From positions 372,001 through 436,000 of the forward strand of contig NZ_MRWQ01000005.1 in NCBI RefSeq assembly GCF_001906925.1: DNA of 64,000 nucleotides. Reading direction: 5' to 3'. Source of the DNA: Domibacillus mangrovi. Lineage in GTDB: Bacteria > Bacillota > Bacilli > Bacillales > Domibacillaceae. Shown here one piece after another: positions 25,731 through 34,481 of this stretch; within the stretch, counting starts at the first letter, position 1, and each line of letters starts with the position of its first letter. The notes beneath the pieces were generated by a model. That model did not search any database. It was not told the origin of the DNA and saw only the letters and a list, made by a program, of their open reading frames with translations. The position numbers were made by a program, and so were the translations under genes.

Positions 25731-26164
25731 GCAGATCACCCTTTCCTGCATTAATGTATTCAGGCAGAATGTGAATCATTCCAAGTAAACCTTGACGGAT
25801 TACATGCGAATGAGTAGAGATCTTTCTGTCATTACATGAATTTTTTTCTAACTCAGCACCTTTAACTTAAAATAATAAATGATTGTGTAGCGTCTTATTA
25901 ACCGATAAAGATAGTGTGTGTTAGCCTTGACTAAATATTTACTATGTCTCACCCTATTCAAACGGGTCTCCCTCACTGCTCTTGTTGAGGTGAATACACT
26001 GTAAAAACGCATCCTGAAAGTACGCTAATTTAATTAAAATAGTTAAAAGAGCACGGAGAAGTTTCAATGCCCTTTTTCATGTCTATCCATATATACTTCT
26101 GATGAAGGCCCACGAGGTACTGAGTATCTCTATCCTATCGCCCCATTATACATTCCGCTTTTTT
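25731..26164. other. Intergenic region without a recognised gene
   Basis: This 434-nt stretch separates asnO from the SLH gene stop. Both genes are on the minus strand, so it includes the asnO promoter region and the SLH gene terminator region. No aptamer, tRNA or open frame with a ribosome binding site was recognised. Confidence 0.5.
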
Positions 26165-27592
26165 CTATTTCTGAAGAGCCCTATTTAAAAACGCTGAAAA
26201 TTGTTCTCTCGTTACGTCACTATCTGGTTTGAATGTATTGTCCCCATATCCGAATGCAATTTCTGCGGCAACAACTCGTTTAATCGAATCATACGCCTTC
26301 ATGGACGAAGAAACATCTGAAAATGTAATTGCGCCTGTTTCCTTCAAGTCAAATGCATTTGTTAAAAGAATCGCCATTTGTCCGCGTGTGACAGGATCGT
26401 TTTCATAAAAGTGCCCATCTGTAAATCCGGACATCATGCCATTCTCTTTCACCGCTTCGATATAATCTCCACCGCTTACCGGCAAATGAAACGCACGCGC
26501 CATCATAATCGCCGCCTGTCCGCGGGTTACGATCTGCCGGGGACCAAATGACCCGTCCGGGAAGCCGGAAATGATTCCCCGTTTACTTAGCGCCGTAATG
26601 TCCGTGTAAAAACGATTTTGCATGCTCACATCTGAAAACGATATAGCCGGCGCACCCGTTTTTTCGAGATAAGCAGACGCGATATAGCCAGCTTGTCCAT
26701 CTGACGTCCTCACCGGATACCAAACATATTGATTGGTGCCTTGGCCGTATAAAAACGGACCAGTCACCGTCAGAACTGTCTGTTTCGGTAGCTGTTTCAA
26801 AATCGTGGAGCCTGGTTGGATACGTAGATTAACTGCATCCGTTGTCACAGCATAGTCCCCCGCTTTCAGCCCATAAATCGAATCATGTGTATCCTTTGAT
26901 ATTACATACTCTTTTTTCAAAAACGTAATGTTTTGATTGGAACTTGGATCATATGCAAAATCATCTTTATGGAACGGAAATGCCGCAAGTTCTCTATCCC
27001 CTGCAAAGCTGTCCTGCTCAATAATTGCAAACACCCGCTCTTGATATGCATTTGTATTCACAAGGCCTGTCCCTTTTACAATCGGGCTGTTCACAGGCTT
27101 AATGCCATTGTACGCCATCACTGGAAAATACCAGTTTTCAATCACATGACGTCCCGCATCTTTAATCTTCGGGAGATCCGACGATGTGCGGTCATACATA
27201 CTATCGAGAATTTGAATGCCTGCTTCGATATTGTAAACAAGATCCGTTTTCAGCTTTTCTTGATCATAGTTTGATTGATTCGTAATCTGCATTAAACCAA
27301 TCCCGCCGTCAGATGACGTTACGGCATTTCCATTTGCATCAAACTGCTTCCAGCCGCCGTTTTCCTTCGTTGCCACTGCTTTGAAAACTTCTGGTGGAAT
27401 ATCTGCTTCAAGTGCCGCATTCGTCAAAAGACAGTTCACATGCTGAAAAGACGGATTCACGCCTGTTTTCACATTCCCAAACGCCTCACATGCAGACATA
27501 CCGGATGACTCTGCCAACGCTTCACCATTATTATTCATAAGACTGGCTACAAGAATCGCTAGGAGGCCGATCTTTCCAAAAGATGCTTTCAC
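26165..27592 (-). CDS. SLH-anchored transglycosylase-like cell-surface protein
   Basis: The 475-residue exported protein starts (GTG, GGAG 9 nt upstream) with the signal peptide KASFGKIGLLAILVASLM. A lysozyme-like/SLT domain follows at about residues 45-200 (AVATKENGGWKQ with the likely catalytic Glu, SDGGIGLMQITN, MAYNGI). An SH3_3 domain lies at about 245-315 (DAVNLRIQPGS, WYPVRTSDGQAGYI), and three SLH units fill the rest (FYTDITALSKRGIISGFPDG, TRGQAAIMMARAF). SLH repeats bind pyruvylated wall polymer, so the enzyme should be wall-bound and cut peptidoglycan. Confidence 0.88.
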   Translation of the reverse strand: MKASFGKIGLLAILVASLMNNNGEALAESSGMSACEAFGNVKTGVNPSFQHVNCLLTNAALEADIPPEVFKAVATKENGGWKQFDANGNAVTSSDGGIGLMQITNQSNYDQEKLKTDLVYNIEAGIQILDSMYDRTSSDLPKIKDAGRHVIENWYFPVMAYNGIKPVNSPIVKGTGLVNTNAYQERVFAIIEQDSFAGDRELAAFPFHKDDFAYDPSSNQNITFLKKEYVISKDTHDSIYGLKAGDYAVTTDAVNLRIQPGSTILKQLPKQTVLTVTGPFLYGQGTNQYVWYPVRTSDGQAGYIASAYLEKTGAPAISFSDVSMQNRFYTDITALSKRGIISGFPDGSFGPRQIVTRGQAAIMMARAFHLPVSGGDYIEAVKENGMMSGFTDGHFYENDPVTRGQMAILLTNAFDLKETGAITFSDVSSSMKAYDSIKRVVAAEIAFGYGDNTFKPDSDVTREQFSAFLNRALQK

Positions 27593-27739
27593 TCTATCAT
27601 GCTCCTGTCTCTCTTTATTTATCTTCCATTTTACCATAACGTTTATTTTGGTTCTATTTTCCTGCAGACTAAAATAGTCCTCTTCTTTTACTTCTTGTAT
27701 ACTATCAGGACTCATATTGGTATTCCAATAGTCATTACC

Positions 27740-27885
27740 TTAAATGTAATCGCTATGTTTAAAAATATGAGAAGATGCTTCTTTCTATTTTAGGCCTCAT
27801 CATGCTTGGTTTTATAAGTCTTCTTTTCTATATAGCGGGTCATAAATCCTCCAGCTTCACATATTTCACATCACAAACAATTTAA
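27740..27885 (+). other. Short hydrophobic frame of doubtful status
   Basis: From an ATG at about 27774 a 37-codon plus-strand frame (MLLSILGLIMLGFISLLFYI...) ends just before a terminator. It would encode one membrane span, but no strong ribosome binding site is present. It may be a very small membrane protein or chance. Confidence 0.3.
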
Positions 27886-27937
27886 GAAAAAACCTCTGAA
27901 TCGTATGAAAATATCGTACAATTCAGAGGTTTTTTTG
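27886..27937. terminator. Bidirectional terminator
   Basis: A 15-bp stem AAAAAACCTCTGAAT / ATTCAGAGGTTTTTT with an 18-nt loop carries T runs on both strands. It sits between the short plus frame and the Nramp relic. Confidence 0.75.
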
Positions 27938-27944
27938 AAAATCA

Positions 27945-28125
27945 TTATCCAATTTAACATACTAGCATTGATTGCACCTGCAATGAGCATAGCAATCCTG
28001 ACATCAACTAACTCGAAACGAAAGATCTTTTTTCGTTCAACATCGTTTTGGCCAACAATTCTATTCTGTGTTAAAGCAGAAAGTAAATAAATAGCATGCG
28101 GCATGACGCTCTCTACAAGCATCCC
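27945..28125 (-). pseudogene. Relic of an Nramp-family metal transporter (MntH-like)
   Basis: The minus frame reads VMPHAIYLLSALTQNRI, then after a short spacer RIAMLIAGAINASML. This is the conserved M-P-H-x-x-Y-L-H-S-A-L helix region and the next segment of Nramp transporters. The usual second His is replaced by Leu and everything before and after is missing, so only about 60 codons remain. It is a decayed fragment. Confidence 0.7.
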
Positions 28126-28318
28126 ATCCGATAATAAAAAACTTAAAAAATCACTCTCTCAAAAAGACATGATTTAATTTAAAATTATGTATAGACTATA
28201 GTTGTATAAAATTGTGTTATAGACCAATAAGCCCTCCAAGATTTCGTGAAAATCCTGGAGGTGTTAACGCAACACTGTTGAATTGAATTGCATTTTTTCA
28301 TGATATGAAGCAGGATCG
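28126..28318. other. Intergenic with an imperfect hairpin
   Basis: CCTCCAAGATTT / AAAATCCTGGAGG around CGTG at about 28233-28261 forms a hairpin without a clear T run. No gene is seen. Confidence 0.4.
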
Positions 28319-28561
28319 TTATTTCTCACCAAATTTAATAAACGTCATTTCATCTTCAATTAATCCGCAAGCAGCACATTGGATTCTCTGCTTTGGACCG
28401 TTGTAAACAGTATGAAAAGGGCCTGCTTCATCGGGACCTTCAAATCGTTCAATGACTTCACCTGTTTGAGAATCTAATTTGACCGCATGGGCAACCTGTT
28501 CAATTATGTTGAATCTAGACCGATTCGTTTTGCAGTTTGGGCAGCAATATCGAGTACTCAT
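28319..28561 (-). CDS. Small zinc-ribbon protein of unknown function
   Basis: The 80-residue protein has two Cys pairs, [13 protein letters not shown] near the start and [12 protein letters not shown] near the end, consistent with a zinc ribbon. Between them is a hydrophilic segment with [22 protein letters not shown] lies upstream of the ATG at 28561. I do not recognise a named family. Zinc ribbons of this type are often nucleic-acid or protein adaptors. Confidence 0.7.
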   Translation of the reverse strand: MSTRYCCPNCKTNRSRFNIIEQVAHAVKLDSQTGEVIERFEGPDEAGPFHTVYNGPKQRIQCAACGLIEDEMTFIKFGEK

Positions 28562-28619
28562 AAAAAACCCCCTATAGTAGATGTTGTCCATTATGATCTC
28601 CAGAAGCCGCTATTATTAT

Positions 28620-28660
28620 TAAAAAAGCACTGGAGACAATTAAGCCCCTGCGCTTTTTAA
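28620..28660 (-). terminator. Terminator of the glutathione peroxidase gene
   Basis: AAAAAGCGC...GTGCTTTTTT with inner GGGG/CTCC pairing lies just past the stop at 28669 on the minus strand. Confidence 0.65.
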
Positions 28661-28668
28661 ACGATTCA

Positions 28669-29145
28669 TTATAATACGTTTTTCAAATCCTCTTCTATTT
28701 TCCCCGGAACCGTCGCCGGTGCATACCGCTCGACAACCTGTCCATTTTTATCGACTAAAAACTTCGTGAAATTCCATTTGATTTTTTTCGATAAAATCCC
28801 TTTCTTCTCTGTCGTCAGATGTTTAAATAGCGGGTCTGCATTGTCACCGTTCACATTAATTTTCGCAAACATCGGGAACGAGACACCATAGTTTCGCTGG
28901 CAAAACTCGGTCGTTTCGCTAATGTCATCAAACTCTTGATTATTAAACTGATCACATGGAAAACCGAGCACAACCAGTCCTTCATCTTTATATTTTTCAT
29001 AAAGGGATTGCAGTCCGCCGAACTGAGGCGTGAATCCGCATTTGCTCGCGGTATTGACAATCAGTAATGGCTTTCCTTCATACTCTTTTAACGATGTTAT
29101 TTCACCATTCGGCTTCTTTACTTCAAAATCATATACACTTGTCAT
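28669..29145 (-). CDS. bsaA: Glutathione peroxidase family thiol peroxidase (BsaA-like)
   Basis: The 158-residue protein is a thioredoxin-fold peroxidase: NTASKCGFTPQ with the peroxidatic Cys near residue 35, FPCDQFNNQE with the Gln and a second Cys, and KIKWNFTKFLVD with the Trp and Asn of the active site. Bacterial members with Cys instead of selenocysteine usually accept thioredoxin. Length matches B. subtilis BsaA/GpxA. It stands as a single gene. Confidence 0.9.
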   Translation of the reverse strand: MTSVYDFEVKKPNGEITSLKEYEGKPLLIVNTASKCGFTPQFGGLQSLYEKYKDEGLVVLGFPCDQFNNQEFDDISETTEFCQRNYGVSFPMFAKINVNGDNADPLFKHLTTEKKGILSKKIKWNFTKFLVDKNGQVVERYAPATVPGKIEEDLKNVL

Positions 29146-29233
29146 ATTTAGCTATCTCCTCTTTTCCCAATTTATATCGCGTTCATTTTCATCGTACACG
29201 ATACAAGTAACAGATGCACTTTGTTTGCATACA

Positions 29234-29262
29234 AAAAAACCACTCTTAAAAAAGTGGCTTCT
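29234..29262 (-). terminator. terD-like gene terminator
   Basis: GCCACT / AGTGG around a T-rich loop, followed by TTTTTTT on the minus strand. It overlaps the stop codon at 29246. Confidence 0.7.
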
Positions 29263-29884
29263 TTGCATATAAAGGGGATGTTTTAGTTAGCGCTTTTTTC
29301 TTTTCCAAAAAGGAATCCGGCCATTCCGTCATTCCGTACGCCTTACATACTGAACGAATGCCGCCTTCAATGCCTTTTCCAGAAGTCTCAAATATCCAGC
29401 CATCTTCCGTTCGGCACACTTCACCAATGACAACAGCTGTTTCATTCGAAAAATCTTTTTCAAGCTCATAACAGACGATTTCTTCTTTCGTTTCGCCACT
29501 GACAATACGGACATAAGCATCATTCACCTTACCAAATGTTTGATCGCGCTCATCCCCCTCATGAATGACAATTGCCACCACTATTTTGTAAATCGAAGCA
29601 GGTACATACGATAATTGAAGGAATAATTGTTCATCATCGCCTGTTCCGGCACCATTTTGATTATCATTTGACAAAACAACCGCTCCATCAAACGCTGTCA
29701 ACTGATTATAAAATACAATTGAATGAATGCTGTCTGCTTCATCCACTAATAAGGCTAATGCGTCCAAATCAAAATGAGATGCTGAATCGTCACTGATCGA
29801 CCAACCAAGACCGAGCTGAATAGATGTCACCATAGAAGACGGCTTCGTTAACTCTATTTTTTGTCCGTTAACCAGTTTAACCAA
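29246..29884 (-). CDS. TerD-family stress protein
   Basis: The protein has the TerD domain in residues 1-190: LVNGQKIELTK, LGLGWSISDD, HFDLDALALLVD with acidic calcium ligands, LSNDNQNGAGTGDDEQLFL, and DDEQ-linked strands. At 212 residues it is slightly longer than common TerD (about 190) because of a basic tail. Most Bacillus genomes carry yceC-yceD-yceE clusters. Here it is alone, without TerC or toxic-anion-resistance partners. Confidence 0.85.
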   Translation of the reverse strand: MVKLVNGQKIELTKPSSMVTSIQLGLGWSISDDSASHFDLDALALLVDEADSIHSIVFYNQLTAFDGAVVLSNDNQNGAGTGDDEQLFLQLSYVPASIYKIVVAIVIHEGDERDQTFGKVNDAYVRIVSGETKEEIVCYELEKDFSNETAVVIGEVCRTEDGWIFETSGKGIEGGIRSVCKAYGMTEWPDSFLEKKKALTKTSPLYAKKPLF

Positions 29885-29931
29885 CGAGATTCCTCCTGCC
29901 TACAATATCTTTTTCTTACTCTCATTTGACT

Positions 29932-30230
29932 TCTCCCACCCCTAAAGGGACAAGCCCTTCATCTTGAGGTGAAACGAGTGGGATTCTTTACAAGAAGTTT
30001 GGTTATTTAACCCTTATCCTTGATGGGCGAGCCAAGCTCCCTCTAACTTGTAGGATTTTGCAATCCAGCAAGTTACTTTTACACAAAATGTTTAAAGCAC
30101 CATTAATATCAGCATTTAGTTCATATCCATTTTCTCGTTCAGAAAAGCTATAATTATTAAATCGTACCACACCGTCCCACCTCTCTTCAATTTTGAATCT
30201 TTTGCCCTCCGGCTTCTTTCTCCTTTGTTC
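29932..30230 (-). mobile_element. IS200/IS605-family remnant (tnpB 3' end and right end)
   Basis: The minus strand carries a tnpB C-terminal fragment followed, just after its stop, by a sequence with CCCAC...GTGGG arms (AATCCCACTCGTTTCACC and AGGGGTGGGAG, about 29936-29990), typical of a right-end hairpin of these elements. No tnpA and no left end are seen. The element is dead. Confidence 0.65.
30003..30224 (-). pseudogene. tnpB: tnpB C-terminal fragment
   Basis: About 73 codons remain, with R-R-K-K-P-E-G-K-R-F-K, then ENGYELNADINGALNILCKS and ending ARPSRIRVK. The N-A-D-I-N-G-A-x-N-I-L stretch is the conserved last RuvC motif (with Asp) of TnpB. The N-terminal 300 or so residues are lost. 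A frame that continues upstream enters a terminator-like hairpin and is not coding. Confidence 0.75.
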
Positions 30231-30339
30231 ATCTAAAAGACAAAAGAAAAAAGCACCCCCAAATGGATGCCTAATCGTTAACAAGCCTATTCCGTTAACT
30301 TAAAATCTCCCGCTTCATTAACATCTACATTCAGTCTAT

Positions 30340-31173
30340 TTAATATTGTTCCACTAACGTTCTCGTATCGTTTTTTAATTGGATCAACATTTGTTCAGCA
30401 ATCGCATCGTATCCGCGTGCGTTCGGATGGACTCCATCATAAGAAAGATACTGCCGCTGCTCACTATTGATCACATCCGTCGTTTCAATCACTACTGCAT
30501 AGTCCACTTCATCTGCTAGTTGATAAAGCTTCAAGTTCCATTTAGGGAGTATTTTATCTGCTAAAGAATAAAATTCGTTTTCTTGATCCAATGGGTTATA
30601 TAGCTCCAACAAAAGAACAGTCGCATTAGGATTAAGCTTGTTAATTCGATTCATCGTACTCGATAGGTTATGAACAAAGTCGGTTTGGATTCGATCAAAT
30701 GAGCGGATTGCTTCATAAAAGCCTTCCTCAAAACCGAGGCGCAGTATATCATTCCCCCCAATATTAATGGTGACAATATCTGCATTCTTAATCTTCTCGT
30801 CAAATTCTCCTTGCTGGACTAAGTTGTTTAATTCTTCGCTTGTGATTTCATTAATACCTTCATTTTGATAAATAACTTGTTTTTGAATGTCCTTTTCCAA
30901 GTTCAATGAAAATGCTTTGACTAAATTCTTGTTCGAACTAGCCCCGAAACCTTTTATAATTGAATCACCTAACGCTAGATGATGAAGAATTGGTTTATCG
31001 ACAGAACGGTAATATTCCGTATACGAAATGTGATGTTCACTCGCCATTGTATGTGAAACAGCGGCCGTTTCTTTTTTCACCTTATCGATTTGATACTGCG
31101 GATAATAAAGCCAAATCGATACACCTAACACGCCTACTCCTATGAGACTGAGTACATATCCAATGACTTTCAT
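30340..31173 (-). CDS. SGNH/GDSL-type hydrolase, membrane-anchored
   Basis: The 277-residue protein begins with one membrane span (VIGYVLSLIGVGVLGVSIWL). An SGNH hydrolase domain follows: block I HHLALGDSIIKGFG with the nucleophile Ser near residue 71, NIGGNDILR with Gly and Asn of the oxyanion hole, and DGVHPNARGYD with the Asp/His pair. It should be an extracytoplasmic esterase or lipase. Bacillus paralogues (YpmR type) have this layout. It is divergent from the M48 protease gene. Confidence 0.87.
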   Translation of the reverse strand: MKVIGYVLSLIGVGVLGVSIWLYYPQYQIDKVKKETAAVSHTMASEHHISYTEYYRSVDKPILHHLALGDSIIKGFGASSNKNLVKAFSLNLEKDIQKQVIYQNEGINEITSEELNNLVQQGEFDEKIKNADIVTINIGGNDILRLGFEEGFYEAIRSFDRIQTDFVHNLSSTMNRINKLNPNATVLLLELYNPLDQENEFYSLADKILPKWNLKLYQLADEVDYAVVIETTDVINSEQRQYLSYDGVHPNARGYDAIAEQMLIQLKNDTRTLVEQY

Positions 31174-31363
31174 TTTTTCGTCTTACTTCCTCCTTTTATA
31201 TGCAAACACATTCAATTATCGTCCAATTCATAACATTTTATACGCCATACATCGTCATATCAATCATAAAAAAAGATAGTACTCATAAACTAAAAAGTCA
31301 ATTAATGAATCCGCCAATAAAGCGTAATGGAGTGATAGGAATATCCGTGAAAAAACATGGGCA

Positions 31364-32620
31364 ATGCAACCTTTTTATGTCATCTTTTTTCTCGTTTATC
31401 TGATTTATGTAGCTGGCATCAGTTTGTACCTATTTAGTCTTACGCCCGGTGATATCCCACAAGATTATAAAGGAACGACAGCAGACCCTGCTGCCTTTTT
31501 AACCTTGGCTCAAATCGAAGAGTCCCACCAGCTTGATTTGATCGGTTATTTTACTTTTTTTCTAAAAACACCACTTGATTTTTTCCTTTTCATTGCCGTT
31601 CTTTCCTGTTCCAAACGGGTATGTGTCCATGCCAAAAAAATCGCCAAACGCTCCTTCTGGCAATTTTCTTTTTACTATGCCGTCCTTTCACTCATACTCG
31701 CAGCCATTTACCTTCCTCTTGATCTGTTCTTTTTTTATCTCGGCCATCATTATGATTTGACGAGTCAAAGCCTGTACTCTTGGGCAAAAGATTTTCTCCT
31801 TGATCTCGGCATAGACTTTCTCATCATAATGCCTCTCTTATTCGGTGCTTTCTGGCTCATCGGAAAACAGCCGAAAAAATGGTGGCTTAGTTTGTGGAGC
31901 TTTTGCCTGCCTTTTACCGTTCTCATGATGTTTCTTGTCCCACAGTTTATTAGTCCACTCTTTAATGAATATAAACCGCTTGAAGACAAAATTGTTCGTG
32001 CTGAGATTGAACAACTCGCCTCAAAAGCCGGGATTCCGGATGCGAAAATTTTAGAGATGAATATGTCTAAACAAACGAATCAGATGAACGCATATGTCAC
32101 AGGTATCGGTTCCAACATGCAAATTGTTATTGGGGACACTACGCTTGAAAAATTGACGATCGATGAAATTCGTTTTGTGACAGCGCATGAAATCGGCCAC
32201 TATACGTTAAAGCATATGTACCACAACCTATTTTTAAGTGTGTTCATGACCTTTTACATCGCATTCGGCACGTACTATGTGTACCACTTCCTTTTAAGAA
32301 ATGTTGGTTCACGGATTGGTATTCAAAAAGCCGATGATTTTGCGGCTCTTCCCCTTCTTTTGTTAGCCGTATCGATCGTCAGTTTCCCCCTGTCTCCTTT
32401 GGAAAATGCCTATTCAAGATACATGGAAATACAGGCGGATGAGTATGCATTGAACTTGACAAAGGACAAAGAAGCCGCTATTTCAAGTTTTCAGAAGCTC
32501 ACAATAGATTCCAAAACAACCGGATATGATCCTGATGTGATTCATTTGTTCCAAGGATCTCATCCCCGTCTCATTGAACGGATCGATTATGTCGAACATT
32601 ACACGATTCCAAAAGAATAA
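31364..32620 (+). CDS. yhfN: M48-family membrane metalloprotease (YhfN-like)
   Basis: The 418-residue protein resembles Ste24/CaaX-type proteases. An N-terminal half with several membrane spans is followed by the zinc site FVTAHEIGHYTLKHM (HExxH) near residue 275 and YMEIQADEYAL with the third ligand Glu near residue 365. MNMSKQTNQMNAYVTGIG is also typical of M48. The length agrees with B. subtilis YhfN. The ribosome binding site before the ATG is weak. Its substrate is not known. It probably cleaves membrane or exported proteins. Confidence 0.85.
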   Translation: MQPFYVIFFLVYLIYVAGISLYLFSLTPGDIPQDYKGTTADPAAFLTLAQIEESHQLDLIGYFTFFLKTPLDFFLFIAVLSCSKRVCVHAKKIAKRSFWQFSFYYAVLSLILAAIYLPLDLFFFYLGHHYDLTSQSLYSWAKDFLLDLGIDFLIIMPLLFGAFWLIGKQPKKWWLSLWSFCLPFTVLMMFLVPQFISPLFNEYKPLEDKIVRAEIEQLASKAGIPDAKILEMNMSKQTNQMNAYVTGIGSNMQIVIGDTTLEKLTIDEIRFVTAHEIGHYTLKHMYHNLFLSVFMTFYIAFGTYYVYHFLLRNVGSRIGIQKADDFAALPLLLLAVSIVSFPLSPLENAYSRYMEIQADEYALNLTKDKEAAISSFQKLTIDSKTTGYDPDVIHLFQGSHPRLIERIDYVEHYTIPKE

Positions 32621-32690
32621 TGAATAATCTGAAGCCCAGTCTTTCAATAGACGGGCTTGTCCATTACATATTATCTCCAATGGTAATAAA

Positions 32691-32849
32691 TTAAAAATTT
32701 TGCAATCAACGAAGCCGTGTGTCATAATAACCCTTGCACAAGACAATATTCCAAAAAATTCCTATATTTTAAAATCAATCATCAAAAACAATGCGAGCAG
32801 TTTTGGTGTTTATGCTGAAGTCATGATAGATGGAAAGATACAAAATTAA
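32691..32849 (+). pseudogene. Possible decayed gene end of unknown family
   Basis: An open stretch reads VIITLAQDNIPKNSYILKSI, followed by IKNNASSFGVYAEVMIDGKIQN and a stop, without a start codon or ribosome binding site. It has protein-like composition but I cannot assign it. It may be the 3' remnant of a lost gene. Confidence 0.25.
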
Positions 32850-32856
32850 ATAGAAG

Positions 32857-32906
32857 GAAAAACACACAGCCCACAAGAGCATTTCTTTTTCAGGCTGTGT
32901 GTTTTT
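32857..32906. terminator. Bidirectional terminator upstream of the Ktr genes
   Basis: AAAAACACACAGCC and GGCTGTGTGTTTTT form a 14-bp stem with a 21-nt loop and T runs on both sides. It insulates the potassium uptake genes from upstream transcription. Confidence 0.8.
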
Positions 32907-33002
32907 ATGAATGTTCATGAAGTATCAGGACAGAATAGTGTAAACAATGTATTTTATAAAATCGATTGTACTTTTCATTTTACAAACAGGGAGTTGAAAC
33001 AG

Positions 33003-34331
33003 TTGAAAAAATTTTTAGACCCTCCCAAAGTTCTCGTACTGGGCTTTTTGACGATCTCTTTAATGGGAACATTTCTATTATCCCTGCCTTATGCGACAGT
33101 CGATGGAAATGGGCTGTCTTTTTTAAATGCTTTATTTACGTCTACATCTGCTGCTTGTGTCAATGGTCTCGTCGTTGTGGATACAGGCACTACCTTTACC
33201 TTATTTGGACAGCTCGTCATTTTGTCACTCATTCAACTAGGAGGACTTGGCTTTATGACGTTTGCTACCTTTTTTGCAGTTTTGTTAGGAAAACGAATTT
33301 CTTTAAAAGAACGGTTGCTACTTCGCGAATCAATAAACAGCTCGTCCATTTCAGGCGTTGTGAAGTTAACGAAAAGAATTATCCTTTTTACCGTTACGAT
33401 TGAAATCTTTGGAGCGATCCTTTTAGCGTCTCGTTTTACTGCTGAAATGCCCATTGGAAAAGCAGTCTATTACGGGGTTTTCCATGCGATTTCAAATTTT
33501 AATAATGCCGGTTTTGACTTAACGGGGGGATTTAAAAGTCTAGCCCTTTATGCAGAAGATCCGATTGTCAGTTTAACCGTTTGTGCACTTATTACAGTGG
33601 GCGGTATTGGGTTTATTGTTTTGAATGAGGTGTTCGAATACAGAGAAACTCGCCGTCTCTCTTTACATACGAAGATAGTACTCGCTACGAGTTTCGTCTT
33701 AACGTTTGGCGGCACAATTTTCATTTTGCTATTAGAGTTTGGAAACCCTAAAACATTGCAGCCCTTATCTTATTCTGGAAAAGTGTTAGCCTCCCTTTTT
33801 CAATCTGTTACGCCACGATCAGCCGGTTCCAGTACATTGAACCTTTCCGATTTATCACAGTCTACTTTATTCCTGCTTATTTTTCTTATGTTCATCGGAG
33901 CTTCTCCTGGTTCAGCTGGGGGCGGAATTAAAACAACGACTTTTGCAACTTTATTAGGGGCTGTTTGGTCACAGATAAAAGGGAAAGAAGATGTTGTATT
34001 CTTTCGCCAATGTATTCCTTTTGGCACCATCTATAAAGCTCTTACCATCACAATCAGTGGGATATTTCTCGCTATTATCCTTACGATGCTGCTAACGATT
34101 ACAGAAAGTGGAAAAGACTTTCTAATGATTTTATTTGAAGCGGTTTCTGCCTCTTCTAACGTCGGTTTATCCATGGGACTGACCCCTGAATTATCACCCA
34201 TTGGCCGTATACTCATTATTTTCGCTATGTTTGCAGGAAGGGTTGGACCTTTAACGATTGCCTATGCCGTTGCGACAAGAGAAAAACCGAATGCGTTCCG
34301 TTATCCGAAAGGAAAAATAATGATTGGCTAG
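33003..34331 (+). CDS. Ktr-type potassium channel subunit (TrkH family)
   Basis: This is the membrane subunit of a KtrAB/KtrCD-like K+ uptake system. With the TTG start at 33003 (AGGGAG 9 nt upstream) the 442-residue product begins KKFLDPPKVLVLGFL and has the KtrB length. The longer frame from 32907 starts next to a terminator and is unlikely. Four pore loops are visible: ALFTSTSAACVNGLVVVDTG, HAISNFNNAGFDL, TPRSAGSS and SASSNVGLSMG. The first loop has C-V-N-G where T-V-T-G is usual. A long Gly-rich M2C loop (GASPGSAGGGIKTTT) gates such channels. Confidence 0.87.
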   Translation: MKKFLDPPKVLVLGFLTISLMGTFLLSLPYATVDGNGLSFLNALFTSTSAACVNGLVVVDTGTTFTLFGQLVILSLIQLGGLGFMTFATFFAVLLGKRISLKERLLLRESINSSSISGVVKLTKRIILFTVTIEIFGAILLASRFTAEMPIGKAVYYGVFHAISNFNNAGFDLTGGFKSLALYAEDPIVSLTVCALITVGGIGFIVLNEVFEYRETRRLSLHTKIVLATSFVLTFGGTIFILLLEFGNPKTLQPLSYSGKVLASLFQSVTPRSAGSSTLNLSDLSQSTLFLLIFLMFIGASPGSAGGGIKTTTFATLLGAVWSQIKGKEDVVFFRQCIPFGTIYKALTITISGIFLAIILTMLLTITESGKDFLMILFEAVSASSNVGLSMGLTPELSPIGRILIIFAMFAGRVGPLTIAYAVATREKPNAFRYPKGKIMIG

Positions 34332-34335
34332 TCAA

Positions 34336-34400
34336 CTACGCACCACTTAACGCTCTTTCAAGCTGTTTGAAGTGGGGGCTTATGACTCCCCTTTTGGACC
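34336..34400 (+). repeat. Palindrome with IS605-end-like stem between the Ktr genes
   Basis: CCACTT...AAGTGG brackets AACGCTCTTTCAAGCTGTTTG, followed by GGGCTTATGACTCCCC. The stem recalls the solo right-end hairpin near 7.85 kb (CCCCCACTT...AAGTGGGGG). It may be a further remnant, or only a hairpin between ktr genes. Confidence 0.35.
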
Positions 34401-34481
34401 CCTATCTTAAAATGAAGTTATATTTTGAAGCGGAAGAGGAATGCGTGAAAATGATGAATTTATAAGGAGTGTAGCGACAAG

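Noticed and set aside
27905-28090. 61-codon plus-strand frame
   Set aside because: It is antisense to the recognisable Nramp relic and starts inside a terminator hairpin.
32483-32746. 87-codon minus-strand frame at the end of the M48 protease gene
   Set aside because: Most of it is antisense to the well-supported protease coding region, with no ribosome binding site.
32621-33002. Cyclic-di-AMP (ydaO-type) riboswitch ahead of the Ktr genes
   Set aside because: No matching core was seen; the stretch holds a terminator and a possible gene relic.
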